Shown: one piece after another, positions 8,601 to 18,100 of the stretch | Position numbering within the stretch: the stretch's first letter is position 1 | How the letters are laid out: the number at the start of each line of letters is the position of its first letter | From: Lachnospiraceae bacterium | Lineage (GTDB): Bacteria > Bacillota > Clostridia > Lachnospirales > Lachnospiraceae | Assembly: GCA_017540355.1 (NCBI GenBank) | Contig: JAFYBE010000042.1 | Location: 1-64,000 of the forward strand | Direction: 5' to 3' | DNA: 64,000 bases | Translations under genes and position numbers: made by a program | Notes under the pieces: generated by a model | Database searches by the model: none | The model's input: only the letters and a program-made list of their open reading frames with translations | Told to the model about the DNA's origin: nothing

Positions 8601-9880
8601 ATGTCATGACCGCCTATATCAAGGATACAGTCGACTTCAGGATTGAAAAATGCGGCAGCATAGTAGTGGGCAACGGTCTCAACCTCGCCGTCGTCCAACA
8701 TAAATGCGGCTTTCATAAGTGCCTCACCGTAACCTGTTGAGCAGGAACGTACGATTTTTGCGCCCTCGGGAAGTTTGTCGTATATATCCTTAATAGCATC
8801 TATAGCCGTCTGTAACGGACTTCCGTTATTATTGCTGTAGAAAGAGTGAAGTAATTCGCCGTCCTCGCTTATAAGAGCAATCTTGGTCGTGGTTGAACCG
8901 GCATCTATTCCTAAGAAGCAGTTGCCTTTATAGTCTGAAAGAGAAGCTGTTTTGACATGAGCCTTCTTATGCCTTTCACTGAAAGCATCATAGCTTTCTT
9001 TATCAGGGAATAAGGGCTCCATACGCTCAACTTCAAAGTCCATTGAGATTCCGCTTCTAAGGCGCTCTGTCATCTGTGCAAGAGAGATTACGACATCATC
9101 CTTGGAATTAAGGGCAGAACCCATTGCAGCGAAAAGATGAGAGTTATTAAGCTCTATAGTATGCTCATCATCAAGCTTAAGAGTACGGATAAAAGCAACT
9201 TTAAGTTCTGAAAGGAAATGAAGAGGACCGCCTAAGAATGCAACATGTCCTCTGATGGGCTTACCGCAGGCAAGTCCCGATATGGTCTGATTGACAACAG
9301 CCTGGAAGATGGAAGCTGCAAGGTCTTCTCTTGTGGCTCCGTCATTGATAAGGGGCTGAATGTCCGTCTTGGCAAAGACACCGCATCTTGCGGCTATTGT
9401 ATATAAAGAATTGTAGTTTTTGGCATATTCGTTAAGACCGGTGGCATCAGTCTGTAATAAAGCTGCCATCTGGTCGATAAAAGAACCGGTTCCGCCGGCG
9501 CATATGCCGTTCATACGCTGTTCAACGTTACCGTTCTCGAAATATATGATCTTCGCATCTTCACCGCCAAGCTCGATAGCGACATCGGTCTTGGGAGCAA
9601 ATGTTTCAAGTGAAGTGGATACGGCAATAACTTCCTGAGTAAAAGGACAGTTAAGATGATTGGCAAGCGTAAGTCCGCCGCTTCCCGTTATCATGGGGTG
9701 AACTTCTATATCGCCCAAAACAGAGCCCGCATCCGTAAGCAGACCTGCCAATGTTCCCTGAATGTCCGCAAAATGTCTCTTGTAGTCTGAAAACAGAAGC
9801 TCGTTGGAGTCATCCATTATCGCAACCTTAACAGTTGTAGAACCTATATCTATACCAAGTGAATATCTTGTTTTAGCCAT
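5639..9880 (-). CDS. Fused 2-hydroxyacyl-CoA dehydratase activase (BadF/BadG-HgdC type)
   Basis: A 1413-residue cytoplasmic protein. Two ASKHA-fold ATPase domains occur in tandem (about 5-265 and 320-585), each opening with a phosphate loop (LGIDIGSTTVK, FLGIDAGSTTTK). Each has the cysteine pair that in HgdC-type activases ligates an intersubunit [4Fe-4S] cluster: GICAGGTGSFID with IAARCGVFAK, and EACSSGCGSFIE with LGTRCTVFMN. A DUF2229-type region follows (about 630-850), with Cys-rich MAKCKGCTNNCRL. The C-terminal part resembles dehydratase B/D subunits. Known activases donate one energised electron to a 2-hydroxyacyl-CoA dehydratase. The large fused versions are widespread in clostridia and their partner is unclear. 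ATG 9880 is chosen because AAAGGCG lies seven bases before it. An 8-bp hairpin lies upstream at 9897-9919. Confidence 0.88.
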   Translation of the reverse strand: MAKTRYSLGIDIGSTTVKVAIMDDSNELLFSDYKRHFADIQGTLAGLLTDAGSVLGDIEVHPMITGSGGLTLANHLNCPFTQEVIAVSTSLETFAPKTDVAIELGGEDAKIIYFENGNVEQRMNGICAGGTGSFIDQMAALLQTDATGLNEYAKNYNSLYTIAARCGVFAKTDIQPLINDGATREDLAASIFQAVVNQTISGLACGKPIRGHVAFLGGPLHFLSELKVAFIRTLKLDDEHTIELNNSHLFAAMGSALNSKDDVVISLAQMTERLRSGISMDFEVERMEPLFPDKESYDAFSERHKKAHVKTASLSDYKGNCFLGIDAGSTTTKIALISEDGELLHSFYSNNNGSPLQTAIDAIKDIYDKLPEGAKIVRSCSTGYGEALMKAAFMLDDGEVETVAHYYAAAFFNPEVDCILDIGGHDMKCIKIRNRCVDSVQLNEACSSGCGSFIETFASSLGLSVQDFAKEALFAPYPIDLGTRCTVFMNSKVKQAQKEGATVADISSGLAYSVIKNALFKVIKVSSASELGKNIVVQGGTFYNDAVLRAFEKIAGCEAIRPDIAGIMGAFGAALIAREKYEEGYNSTMLSLKEITELKYETSMAKCKGCTNNCRLTINRFSGGRQYISGNRCERGLGKAKVDNGIPNLFEYKLKRLFSYEPLETSRAVRGTVGIPRVLNMYENYPFWFTFFTKLNYKVVLSPNSTHKIYELGIESIPSESECYPAKIAHGHVMWLIHEGVDFIFYPSLFYEREEFKEAGNHYNCPIVTSYSENIKNNVEEIGRGEAKLRNPFMAFTSEATVLEALKKEFTEIPAWEITAAVHDAWEELMAARDDVRRKGEETIQYLKDTGTKGIVLAGRPYHLDPEINHGIPELITSYGFAVLTEDSISHLAEPERPLIVMDQWMYHSRLYAAASYVKTVDFLDLIQLNSFGCGLDAVTTDQVNDILSGSDKIYTCLKIDEINNLGAARIRIRSLISALGVKERKGDKRTIRSSAITKVPFTEEMRKNYTILCPQMSPIHFDILGPAMAASGYNLVVLDNDNRTAIDAGLKYVNNDACYPSLIVVGQLMAALESGQYDTDRVALIITQTGGGCRATNYIGFIRRALRKAGLEHIPVISLNLGGIESNPGFKIDIPFLLRAAYGAAFGDILQKTVYRMRPYEITPGSVEEVHKKWVDKCVEFINHKYLSYHVFKRMCRQMIEEFDNIPIHEDLRKPRVGIVGEILVKYSPTGNNHLVELLESEGAEAVVPELFGFMHYCFYNQVYKAENLGTSKKTAKLSSMGIKAIQFLQKPANNAFKKSKHFTPYSDIHTLADYASNYVSIGNQTGEGWFLVGEMIELIHDGATNIVCTQPFGCLPNHIVGKGVIKEIRRTHPEANIVAIDYDPGASEVNQLNRIKLMLSSAFKRMNSTNN

Positions 9881-9896
9881 GTTGTATCGCCTTTGC

Positions 9897-9919
9897 AATG
9901 TAGTATCCCTGACTACATT
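9897..9919 (-). other. Small hairpin in the activase leader
   Basis: AATGTAGT (9897-9904) pairs perfectly with ACTACATT (9912-9919) around a 7-base loop. The hairpin sits a few bases upstream of the ribosome site of the activase gene. It has no T-run in either direction, so it is not a terminator. It could be an operator or mRNA hairpin; no function is known. Confidence 0.3.
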
Positions 9920-10125
9920 TAATAGGAAAAATTACAATATACAGAATCTTAACTATTCTACTTAAACATGGCCCAAAAATCAAGCAACCCGAAAGATGTT
10001 TATTAAAGTTTTATAGTTTGAACATAGAACATACACAGAGCTTTGGGATATTTTAATTAGGATAAATCACGCAAATATGATAAGATAGTATGCGATTGGA
10101 AAATTGTTTGTAACGAGGTCAGAAA

Positions 10126-11013
10126 ATGAAAGAGAGTTTTTCATCAAGAATGGAAAGAAAACTTGGCAAATATGCCATAAAGAATATAACGCTGTATCTT
10201 ATAGTATGCTATGCATTCGGATATATCATAGAGCTGGTCAATCCCGATTTTATCAGCTTTATGACACTTGAACCCGCATACATATTAAAGGGTCAGATAT
10301 GGAGACTGTTCACCTGGCTTGTTATACCGCCCACAGAGAGCAATCTTTTCTTTGTGCTTATCATGCTGTATTTCTATTACAGTATCGGAAGAAGCCTTGA
10401 AATGGTATGGGGGACATACAGACTTAACGTATATCTGATTTCGGGTATGATATTCACGATACTCGGAAGCTTTGTGCTGTACGGAATAATTACGGCACTC
10501 GGGGCACCCGAACTTACGACGTTCGGCATGGCTTTTTCGACAACATATATAAATCTGTCCATCTTTTTGGCGTATGCGGCAACTTTTCCGGATATGCAGG
10601 TGCTGCTGTTTTTCCTGATTCCCATTAAGGTTAAAGTGCTCGGAATCATATATGTGATAATATTGGTATACGAGTGCGTAAGCATAGGCGCTAACTTCGG
10701 ACTGTTGGTCGGCATGGTATATTGGGTTGTTATCGGGGCGTCATTACTTAATTTCATCATCTTTTTCCTCACATCAAGAGGAAAGATTCAGTATAACCCG
10801 AGGCAGGCCAGACAGAGGATGGAGTACAGGAAAAAAGTTGCCGAAGCTGAGACTGTGAAGGTGGCAAAGCATAAATGTGCGGTATGCGGACGAACATCGG
10901 AGACCAATCCCGAACTTGAATTCAGATTCTGCAGCAAGTGTCAGGGCAATTTCGAATATTGCAACGACCATATATTTACACATACGCATATCAGATACGA
11001 TGAAAGTGAATAA
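10126..11013 (+). CDS. Rhomboid-like membrane protein with C-terminal zinc ribbon, probably non-catalytic
   Basis: A 295-residue protein with about six membrane segments (residues 25-225) in rhomboid order, including GQIWRLFTWLVIPP after the first helix and GRSLEMVWGTYRLNVYL, the rhomboid L1/TM2 pattern. At the site where active rhomboid proteases have Gly-x-Ser-Gly the sequence reads FGMAFSTTYIN, and no matching His is seen in the last helix. It is therefore likely a pseudo-protease or a derlin/TMEM115-like scaffold. After a basic stretch (RQARQRMEYRKK), residues about 245-290 hold CAVCGRTSE, FRFCSKCQGNFEYCNDH, a cysteine-rich zinc ribbon on the cytoplasmic side. GAGGTC precedes ATG 10126. 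The next gene, a sigma-like protein, starts 5 bases after the stop, suggesting joint expression. Confidence 0.75.
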   Translation: MKESFSSRMERKLGKYAIKNITLYLIVCYAFGYIIELVNPDFISFMTLEPAYILKGQIWRLFTWLVIPPTESNLFFVLIMLYFYYSIGRSLEMVWGTYRLNVYLISGMIFTILGSFVLYGIITALGAPELTTFGMAFSTTYINLSIFLAYAATFPDMQVLLFFLIPIKVKVLGIIYVIILVYECVSIGANFGLLVGMVYWVVIGASLLNFIIFFLTSRGKIQYNPRQARQRMEYRKKVAEAETVKVAKHKCAVCGRTSETNPELEFRFCSKCQGNFEYCNDHIFTHTHIRYDESE

Positions 11014-11018
11014 TCAAT

Positions 11019-11762
11019 ATGACAAATGAGAAAGATTTTGCGGAAAGAATAGAAAAGCTGGTGTCTCTGGGAAGAGAACAGGGCGGAATGGTATCCAAAG
11101 AACAGGTAGAGGAAGCTGCGATGGAGCTTAATCTCCCGGTCAGCGGATTAAATGCCGTATATGACTATCTTAAGACCAAGAAGATAGGCATAGGCGAGGC
11201 TATGGATATAGAGGAGGCCCTTTCAAAAGAGGACAGGGACTATTTAAAACTCTACTTTGAGGAACTTTCGGAGCTGACGGAATACTCGGAAGGAGAGAAA
11301 GAGGCGCACTATATATCAGCTATGGCGGGTCATCTTGAGAGTCAGACCAAGGTTATAGAGATTATGCTTCCTCAGGTTGTGGATATAGCGAGACTATATG
11401 CAGATCAGGGAGTTCCGATAGAGGATCTTATCGGAGAGGGCAACGTTGCTCTTTCTGCGGGCGTTACGATGCTCGGTGCTCTGGAATCGGGAAAGGAAGT
11501 TCCCGGAGCACTTGCAGGAATGATAATGAATGCAATGGAGCAGCTTATCGGCGAAGAGAATGATATAAAAGGCCGGGACGAGAAGATAGTGTCCAAGGTC
11601 AATAAAGTAGCGGATGCGGCTGCCGAACTGGCCGAAGAACTCGGACGTAAGGTAACTGTTGATGAACTTGTGGCTGAGACTAAGTTGAGCCGTAAGTCCA
11701 TTGAGGATGCAATCAGGTTCTCGGGCGAGAAGATTGAAGATATAGATTTAAGCAATAATTAA
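11019..11762 (+). CDS. Degenerate sigma-70-like protein lacking promoter-binding parts
   Basis: A 247-residue soluble protein. Residues 8-55 resemble sigma region 1.1. Residues about 115-152 (LPQVVDIARLYADQGVPIED, then LIGEGNVALSAGV) match regions 2.1-2.2, the clamp that grips core RNA polymerase. Residues about 190-240 (VNKVADAAAELAEELGR, then VDELVAETKLSRKSIEDAI) match region 3.0. At the place of regions 2.3-2.4, where a true sigma has the Tyr/Trp/Arg-Gln residues that melt and read the -10 element, it reads PGALAGMIMNAMEQLI. Region 4 is absent. This suggests a protein that binds RNA polymerase but cannot read promoters; that is inference. The gene follows the rhomboid-like gene by 5 bases. 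Confidence 0.7.
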   Translation: MTNEKDFAERIEKLVSLGREQGGMVSKEQVEEAAMELNLPVSGLNAVYDYLKTKKIGIGEAMDIEEALSKEDRDYLKLYFEELSELTEYSEGEKEAHYISAMAGHLESQTKVIEIMLPQVVDIARLYADQGVPIEDLIGEGNVALSAGVTMLGALESGKEVPGALAGMIMNAMEQLIGEENDIKGRDEKIVSKVNKVADAAAELAEELGRKVTVDELVAETKLSRKSIEDAIRFSGEKIEDIDLSNN

Positions 11763-11806
11763 TTTAGGAATTAATTTCTCGCATACTTTCGCGGCAAAGA
11801 GGAAAG

Positions 11807-12217
11807 ATGGAAAACAGAGATTATAAGCATACTATACAGGATATAACCAACATATATGTGGGCGGTAAATTAAGTTATAAAGAGATGATGGATATGGACG
11901 ATATCCCGTTTAAACTTAAAGCGGTGTTCGCCCATTATATGCTTAAGGAAGTTGATAAGGATACAACCTTGGAGAATCATCTTTTCTATATGACCAAGGA
12001 TTCTATGTCATATATGGTCTATAAGAAGCTTAAGGCCAGGTTCTTACTTAATGTCTTCTATGAAGACGGCCACGGGAAGAACGAGCCGGGCTATCATATC
12101 GACGAATTCTTAATAGATGACATCCTTGATAATGAGGATATTATGGCCAATAAGGATGTCACGTTCTTAACTGAGATCAGAATTTCCAAGTTAAAGCTGG
12201 CAGGTATTCCGGTGTAA
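11807..12217 (+). CDS. Conserved hypothetical protein
   Basis: A 136-residue soluble protein, mostly helical with many acidic residues and no signal peptide. AGAGGAAAG six bases before ATG 11807 is a good ribosome site. The motifs (YKHTIQDITNIYVGGKLSYKEMM, MLKEVDKDTTLENHLFYM, TEIRISKLKLAGIPV) mean nothing known to me. It sits 45 bases after the sigma-like gene and probably ends that transcript. No function is assigned. Confidence 0.65.
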   Translation: MENRDYKHTIQDITNIYVGGKLSYKEMMDMDDIPFKLKAVFAHYMLKEVDKDTTLENHLFYMTKDSMSYMVYKKLKARFLLNVFYEDGHGKNEPGYHIDEFLIDDILDNEDIMANKDVTFLTEIRISKLKLAGIPV

Positions 12218-12366
12218 CGTGCGAATAGTCTCGCATTAAAGCTTAAAAAGTGGTACAATATTAGGGCATTTACAATACTGTTTTTACGCGAAGAATCTGT
12301 ACCGTATATGCAACGGGGTATATAATTTATGAGGGACATCGGGGGAATGAAGCGGAGATAGATAAG

Positions 12367-15171
12367 TTGAAATCAATTCATATCGCAGAAGAAAAAAGGA
12401 CGCTTATTACCAAGACGTTGCTTTATGCGGCGGCAATGGCGTTCTTTTTGTGCGTTTTGTTCGTCTATTACAGTAAATTATATTCCGAAACAAAAGAAAA
12501 CATTATAAACAAAGGCGAGATTGTTGCGATAGAGACCTCGGATAAGATCAATATGCGCATGCTTTCAAGTATTGACATAATCAAGTCGGCATCATTTACC
12601 ATCGACAATATGATAAAAGATCACAGCTCCACGGAAGAGATCTGTGATTATATGGTGGATGAGACGGACGAGATCAAGGGCTCGCTTATAGCTGACACGA
12701 CCGGTGTGTACGGATATGTTAACGGTGAATACTTAGACGGAGCGGGATGGGTACCGGATGAGAGCTTTGTACCCACACAAAGACCGTGGTATATAAAAGC
12801 TATATCAGGCGACGGAGAGATTGTTACCGTAGATCCTTATATTGACATGGACACAGGAAAAGTCATGATTACTCTTGCGAATCTGCTGTGCGACAAAGAG
12901 AGTGTCGTAGCCATTGATCTGTCAATGGATGATATCCAGTTTATCATGGAAAACCAGGTGAATGACGGCCGTTCCTATGCTGAATTCATTGTCAGCAGTG
13001 AAGGCAGGATAATTGCTCATTCCGACAAAGACATTATCGGAAAGGACATATATGAGGAAAACGATCCGTTCATTAACGAGATAAAAAGCCGACTTGGTCA
13101 AAAAGAGTCTGATTATTGCTATCTGAATCGTGACAATCTGGATTATCTTCTCTATTTCATGCCGCTTGAAAATGACTGGATGTGTGTGTCCGTTATCGAT
13201 GCGACGGATGATTTTGTCAAACTAAGATCGCCGCTTATAATAACCGCATTTATCTCGGTTATTATTGTGGCAATCTTTTCGATTATTCTTATGTTTTCCG
13301 AAAAGAAGGACCGAATGGCCAGAGAGCTTTCTCTTAAGACCGAAAGAGCAATGGCGGCAAGTGAAGCCAAGACGGCATTCTTATCCAACATGTCTCACGA
13401 AATCCGAACTCCCGTCAATGCAATCTTAGGCATGAATGAAATGATATTAAGGGAGTCGGATGACAAATCGATACTTGATTATTCTTCGAGCATAAAAAGC
13501 GCCGGTTCCGCGCTTTTGGGACTTATCAACGACGTTCTGGATTTCTCAAAGATTGAAGCGGGAAAGATAGAGATAATTCCGGTGGATTACGATCTTTCAT
13601 CCATTCTTAACGACCTTGTACTGATGATTCATAGCAGAGCCGATGAAAAGGGACTGGAGCTTAATCTTGAATTCGACAAAACAACTCCCAAGTTATTAAA
13701 CGGTGATGAGATCCGCATAAAGCAGATAATTGCAAATATTCTGACCAATGCCGTCAAATATACTGAAAAGGGCAGTATAACATTTAACGTCGGATATCAT
13801 AAGGTTGAAGATGATCAGGAAAGCGTTTTTCTGGATGTATATGTAAAAGATACGGGAATAGGCATTAAACCCGAAGATATTGAAAAACTGTATTTGAAAT
13901 TCGAGAGAATAGAAGAAAAGCGGAATCGTAATATCGAGGGTACGGGGCTTGGTATGAACATAACGACAAGCCTCTTAAATCTAATGGATTCAAAACTCGA
14001 GGTTTCGAGTGTATACGGCGAGGGTTCCGTATTCGGATTCAGTCTTAAGCAAAAGGTATTAAGATGGGACATCCTCGGAGATTACAAGGAATCATACAAA
14101 GCACATTTAAGAAATGCATCCGCATATAAGGGAAGACTTACCGCTCCGGATGCAAGAGTGCTTATTGTGGATGATAACCCGATGAACCTTACGGTTATCA
14201 AAAACCTGATGAAGCAGACAAAGATAAATGTCGATATGGCCGAAGGAGGATTTGAGTGTTTAAAGAAGTCAAAAGAAAAGCAGTATGATCTTATATTCCT
14301 GGATCATATGATGCCCGGACTTGACGGTATAGAGACACTTCATGAACTGCATGCTGATACCGATAATCCGAATCTCGGCATCCCTGTTATATGCCTTACG
14401 GCCAATGCCGTATCGGGTGCGAAAGAACTGTATATTAATGCCGGATTTGATGATTACATGACAAAGCCGATTGACTTTGAAAAGCTGGAGGAAATATTAA
14501 GCAAATATCTTCCCGGAAACAAAGTGACACTTGTGTCAGAAGCTGATGAAGAAGAGATGTGTTCATCCGAAGATGACGCGCGTATATCAGCACTTGACGG
14601 ACAGGGCGGCATTGATACCGAAACGGGAGTTAAGAACAACGGAACGGTTGATGCCTATCTTTCTGTTTTAAAGATATTCCTGGATTCTTTGGATGAGAAA
14701 GCCGAAGAGATAGAGCGTTTATACAATGAAGGGGATTACAAAGATTACACAATCAAAGTACATGCACTTAAGAGTTCCGCTAAGATAATCGGCGCAACGG
14801 AATTTGCGGAAAAAGCGCAGCAACTGGAAGATGCCGGTAAGGCAGAGGATATCGCGTATATAGACGAACACCATAATGCATTTATGCAGGAATACAGGGC
14901 ATATAAAGACATAATCGCTCCGGTTTTTGATGATGTTTCAGAACCCGGAGATAAGGATTCGGCAGATGAGGATCTTATGAGTCATGCATTCGAAACTGTC
15001 AGGGAAGCTGCCGATGACATGGATTGTGACAGACTTGAGAGCATTATAGAAGAAATGAAATCTTATGAAATACCGGATGAATACAGTGAACTGTGGGGTA
15101 ATATATGTATACTTGCAGATCAGTTTGATTATTCGGGTGTATTGGAAATACTTGATTCGGAAGGTGTATAG
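12367..15171 (+). CDS. Hybrid histidine kinase: Cache sensor, HisKA, HATPase, receiver, HPt
   Basis: A 934-residue membrane sensor. Two membrane helices (about 16-36 and 285-310) enclose an extracytoplasmic double-Cache domain; the PWYIKA and VTVDPYIDMDTGKVMITLA motifs are typical and bind small ligands such as amino acids or organic acids. The cytoplasmic part has HisKA with phospho-His344 (MSHEIRTPVNA), an HATPase_c domain (N box NILTNAVKY, G boxes DTGIGI and GTGLGM), a receiver with phospho-Asp646 (FLDHMMPG) and Lys in MTKPID, and an HPt domain with His799 (VHALKSSAKIIGA). It can therefore run His-Asp-His steps alone and pass phosphate to another receiver. The start is TTG 12367 after GGAGAT; the only nearby ATG runs into a stop. 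It is first in a four-kinase run, 8 bases before the next gene. Confidence 0.92.
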   Translation: MKSIHIAEEKRTLITKTLLYAAAMAFFLCVLFVYYSKLYSETKENIINKGEIVAIETSDKINMRMLSSIDIIKSASFTIDNMIKDHSSTEEICDYMVDETDEIKGSLIADTTGVYGYVNGEYLDGAGWVPDESFVPTQRPWYIKAISGDGEIVTVDPYIDMDTGKVMITLANLLCDKESVVAIDLSMDDIQFIMENQVNDGRSYAEFIVSSEGRIIAHSDKDIIGKDIYEENDPFINEIKSRLGQKESDYCYLNRDNLDYLLYFMPLENDWMCVSVIDATDDFVKLRSPLIITAFISVIIVAIFSIILMFSEKKDRMARELSLKTERAMAASEAKTAFLSNMSHEIRTPVNAILGMNEMILRESDDKSILDYSSSIKSAGSALLGLINDVLDFSKIEAGKIEIIPVDYDLSSILNDLVLMIHSRADEKGLELNLEFDKTTPKLLNGDEIRIKQIIANILTNAVKYTEKGSITFNVGYHKVEDDQESVFLDVYVKDTGIGIKPEDIEKLYLKFERIEEKRNRNIEGTGLGMNITTSLLNLMDSKLEVSSVYGEGSVFGFSLKQKVLRWDILGDYKESYKAHLRNASAYKGRLTAPDARVLIVDDNPMNLTVIKNLMKQTKINVDMAEGGFECLKKSKEKQYDLIFLDHMMPGLDGIETLHELHADTDNPNLGIPVICLTANAVSGAKELYINAGFDDYMTKPIDFEKLEEILSKYLPGNKVTLVSEADEEEMCSSEDDARISALDGQGGIDTETGVKNNGTVDAYLSVLKIFLDSLDEKAEEIERLYNEGDYKDYTIKVHALKSSAKIIGATEFAEKAQQLEDAGKAEDIAYIDEHHNAFMQEYRAYKDIIAPVFDDVSEPGDKDSADEDLMSHAFETVREAADDMDCDRLESIIEEMKSYEIPDEYSELWGNICILADQFDYSGVLEILDSEGV

Positions 15172-15179
15172 GTTAAGTC

Positions 15180-18100
15180 ATGAAAAGTAACAGCATAGTA
15201 TATACCAACGATAACTGCATAGGATGTAACAAGTGTATCAAAGTCTGCAGCGCAATAGGAGCATGCATATCCGAAGAGATAGGCGGACAGGCCAGAATCG
15301 AGGTTGACGGAAGCAAATGTGTTGCCTGTGGAAGCTGTATTGATGTGTGTGTTCACGGCGCCAGAGAATTTGCTGACGATACCGAGCGTTTCTTTGAAGA
15401 TCTTAACAAAGGCGAAGAGATCTCACTTTTGCTTGCCCCGGCTTTCAAGGCCAATTATCCCGATGAATATGAAAGTGTACTCGGCGGTCTGAAGGAGATG
15501 GGTGTTAAAAGGATTATCAGTGTTTCATTCGGAGCTGATATCACTACATGGGGATATCTTAAATATATAAAAGAACATGATTTTGTCGGCGGCATATCGC
15601 AGCCGTGTCCGGCCCTGGTCTCATATATCGAGAGGTATCTGCCAGAGCTGTTGCCCAAACTTTTTCCCGTGCAGAGTCCGCTTATGTGTGCGGCGATATA
15701 TGCGCGTAAGAAGATGGGTATAAAGGATAAATTCGCGTTTATCAGTCCCTGTATCGCCAAGAAGATTGAAATTGAAGATGAGCACAATAAGGGACTTGTA
15801 CAGTATAATGTCACGTTTGAACATCTGATGAAATTTGTCAGAGAGAATGGCATCATGGGTGATCCTACACACAGCGAAGTTGAGTACGGTATGGGTTCGT
15901 TCTATCCTACGCCCGGAGGACTTGCGGAAAACGTTAAATGGTTTTTGGGAGATGACATATATGTCAGACAGATAGAAGGCGAGCGTCATCTGTATGACTG
16001 GATGCATATAAATACAGACAGGATACGTGAACAAAAAACACCGTTCTTATTCATTGATGCGCTTAACTGCGAAAAGGGATGCATCTGCGGAACAGCCGTT
16101 AATCCCGAAAAATCCAAGACGGATGATGCGTTATATGCATTGCTTGACATACGTGAGGAATCCAAGAAAAAAGTCAGCGGAGATGCATGGTCAAGACCGG
16201 ATAAACCAAAAGAACGTCTGGCGAGCTTTAATGAGCAGTTCAAGGATCTTGATCTGAATGACTATATCAGAGGATATACGGACAGGTCTTCGGAATGCAG
16301 ATACAATATTCCGAATGAAGAAGAACTTGAAATAATATTCAATGAAATGAATAAACTGACGGAGGAGTCGAGACATATCGACTGTACCTGCTGCGGTTAT
16401 GAAAGTTGCGTTCAGATGGCAACGGCAATCCATAACGGCTTTAACCATAAAGAAAACTGTATCTACTATGAGAAGACAATGGTGCAGGTGCTTGAGATAG
16501 AGAAAGAGATTGCGGAAGAGGCAACCGTTGCCAAGAGTGCTTTCCTTGCCAATATGTCGCATGAGATCCGTACACCCATAAATGCGGTTTTGGGTATGAA
16601 TGAGATGATATTAAGGGAGTGCGACGATCCCAACATAGTAGCTTATTCCGAAAGCATAAGAGGAGCCGGCAATACGTTGCTCGGGCTTGTTAACAATATT
16701 CTGGATTTCTCCAAGATTGAAGCGGGTAAGATGGAGATTGAGGAAGTTGATTATGATCTTTCTTCGGTGATAAATGACCTTGTAAATATGATCCAGACAA
16801 GAGTTGACAATAAGGGGTTGCTGCTTGAACTTAACATAGACCCGAAGATGCCAAAGGATCTGCACGGAGATGAAATAAGGATCAAGCAGATCATTACGAA
16901 TCTGTTGACAAACGCTGCAAAATATACCGAGAAGGGTACGGTTACGTTTGGTATGGGATTCAGATTGACGGAGGATCCCGACTTCGTTGAACTTCTGGTA
17001 TCCGTAAAAGATACCGGAATAGGTATAAAAGAAGAGGATATCGGAAGACTGTTTGAACAGTTTGAGCGTATAGAAGAGAAGAGAAACCGTAATATAGAGG
17101 GTACCGGCCTTGGAATGAACATTACGCAGAGACTGCTTGAGATGATGGATTCAACTCTTGATGTCAAGAGCGTATATGGCAAAGGTTCGGAATTCGGATT
17201 TGTTTTAAAACAGAAAGTCAATGCATGGAATGAACTCGGCGATTATGCATTAACATACAGGAAGAATCTTGAGACGCGAAAAATATACCATGAGAGCTTT
17301 ATCGCACCTGATGCAGACATTCTTGTCATTGACGATAACCCGATGAACCTTATGGTATTTAAGAGTCTTCTTAAGAGAACAAAGGTCAAAATAGATACCG
17401 CAAATGACGGCAATGAAGGCCTTACTTATGCACTGGACAAGAAGTATGACATCATTTTCTTTGATCATATGATGCCGGGTAAAGACGGTATAGAGACTCT
17501 TTATGAGATGCGTGCGCAGGAAAAGAATCCGAATCTTGATACCGTGGCGGTATGCCTTACGGCCAATGCCATATCGGGAGCCAGACAACAGTATCTGAAT
17601 GCAGGATTTGATGATTATCTTACCAAACCGGTGGATTCCGCAAGACTTGAAGAAATGTTAATTACATATCTTCCGAAAGATAAGGTCATACTCGGCGAAG
17701 CAACAGCGGATTATGAAGGAACCGAGTCTGACAATGTCGTAAGCGATGAACTTAAAGCATTGGAGAACTATGATGAGATAGATATTAAGGCCGGCATGGA
17801 AAGCAGCGGAGGTCCTGATGCCTACATTCCTTTGCTTAAGATCTTCTATGAGTCCATGGATGAAAAAGCATCGGAGATAGAAGGATTCTTTAGAGATAAC
17901 GATATAAAGAATTACACGATCAAAATACATGCACTTAAGAGTTCGGCAAGACTTATCGGAGCAATCGGATTTTCAGAGGCTGCGCAGAATATGGAGAATG
18001 CGGGCAAAGCTGAAGACGCCGAATATATAAAGGCCAATCATGAGGCGCTTATGAAACGGCTTTATAAGTTCAAGGAGCCGTTGTCTGAGGTGTTTAAAAG

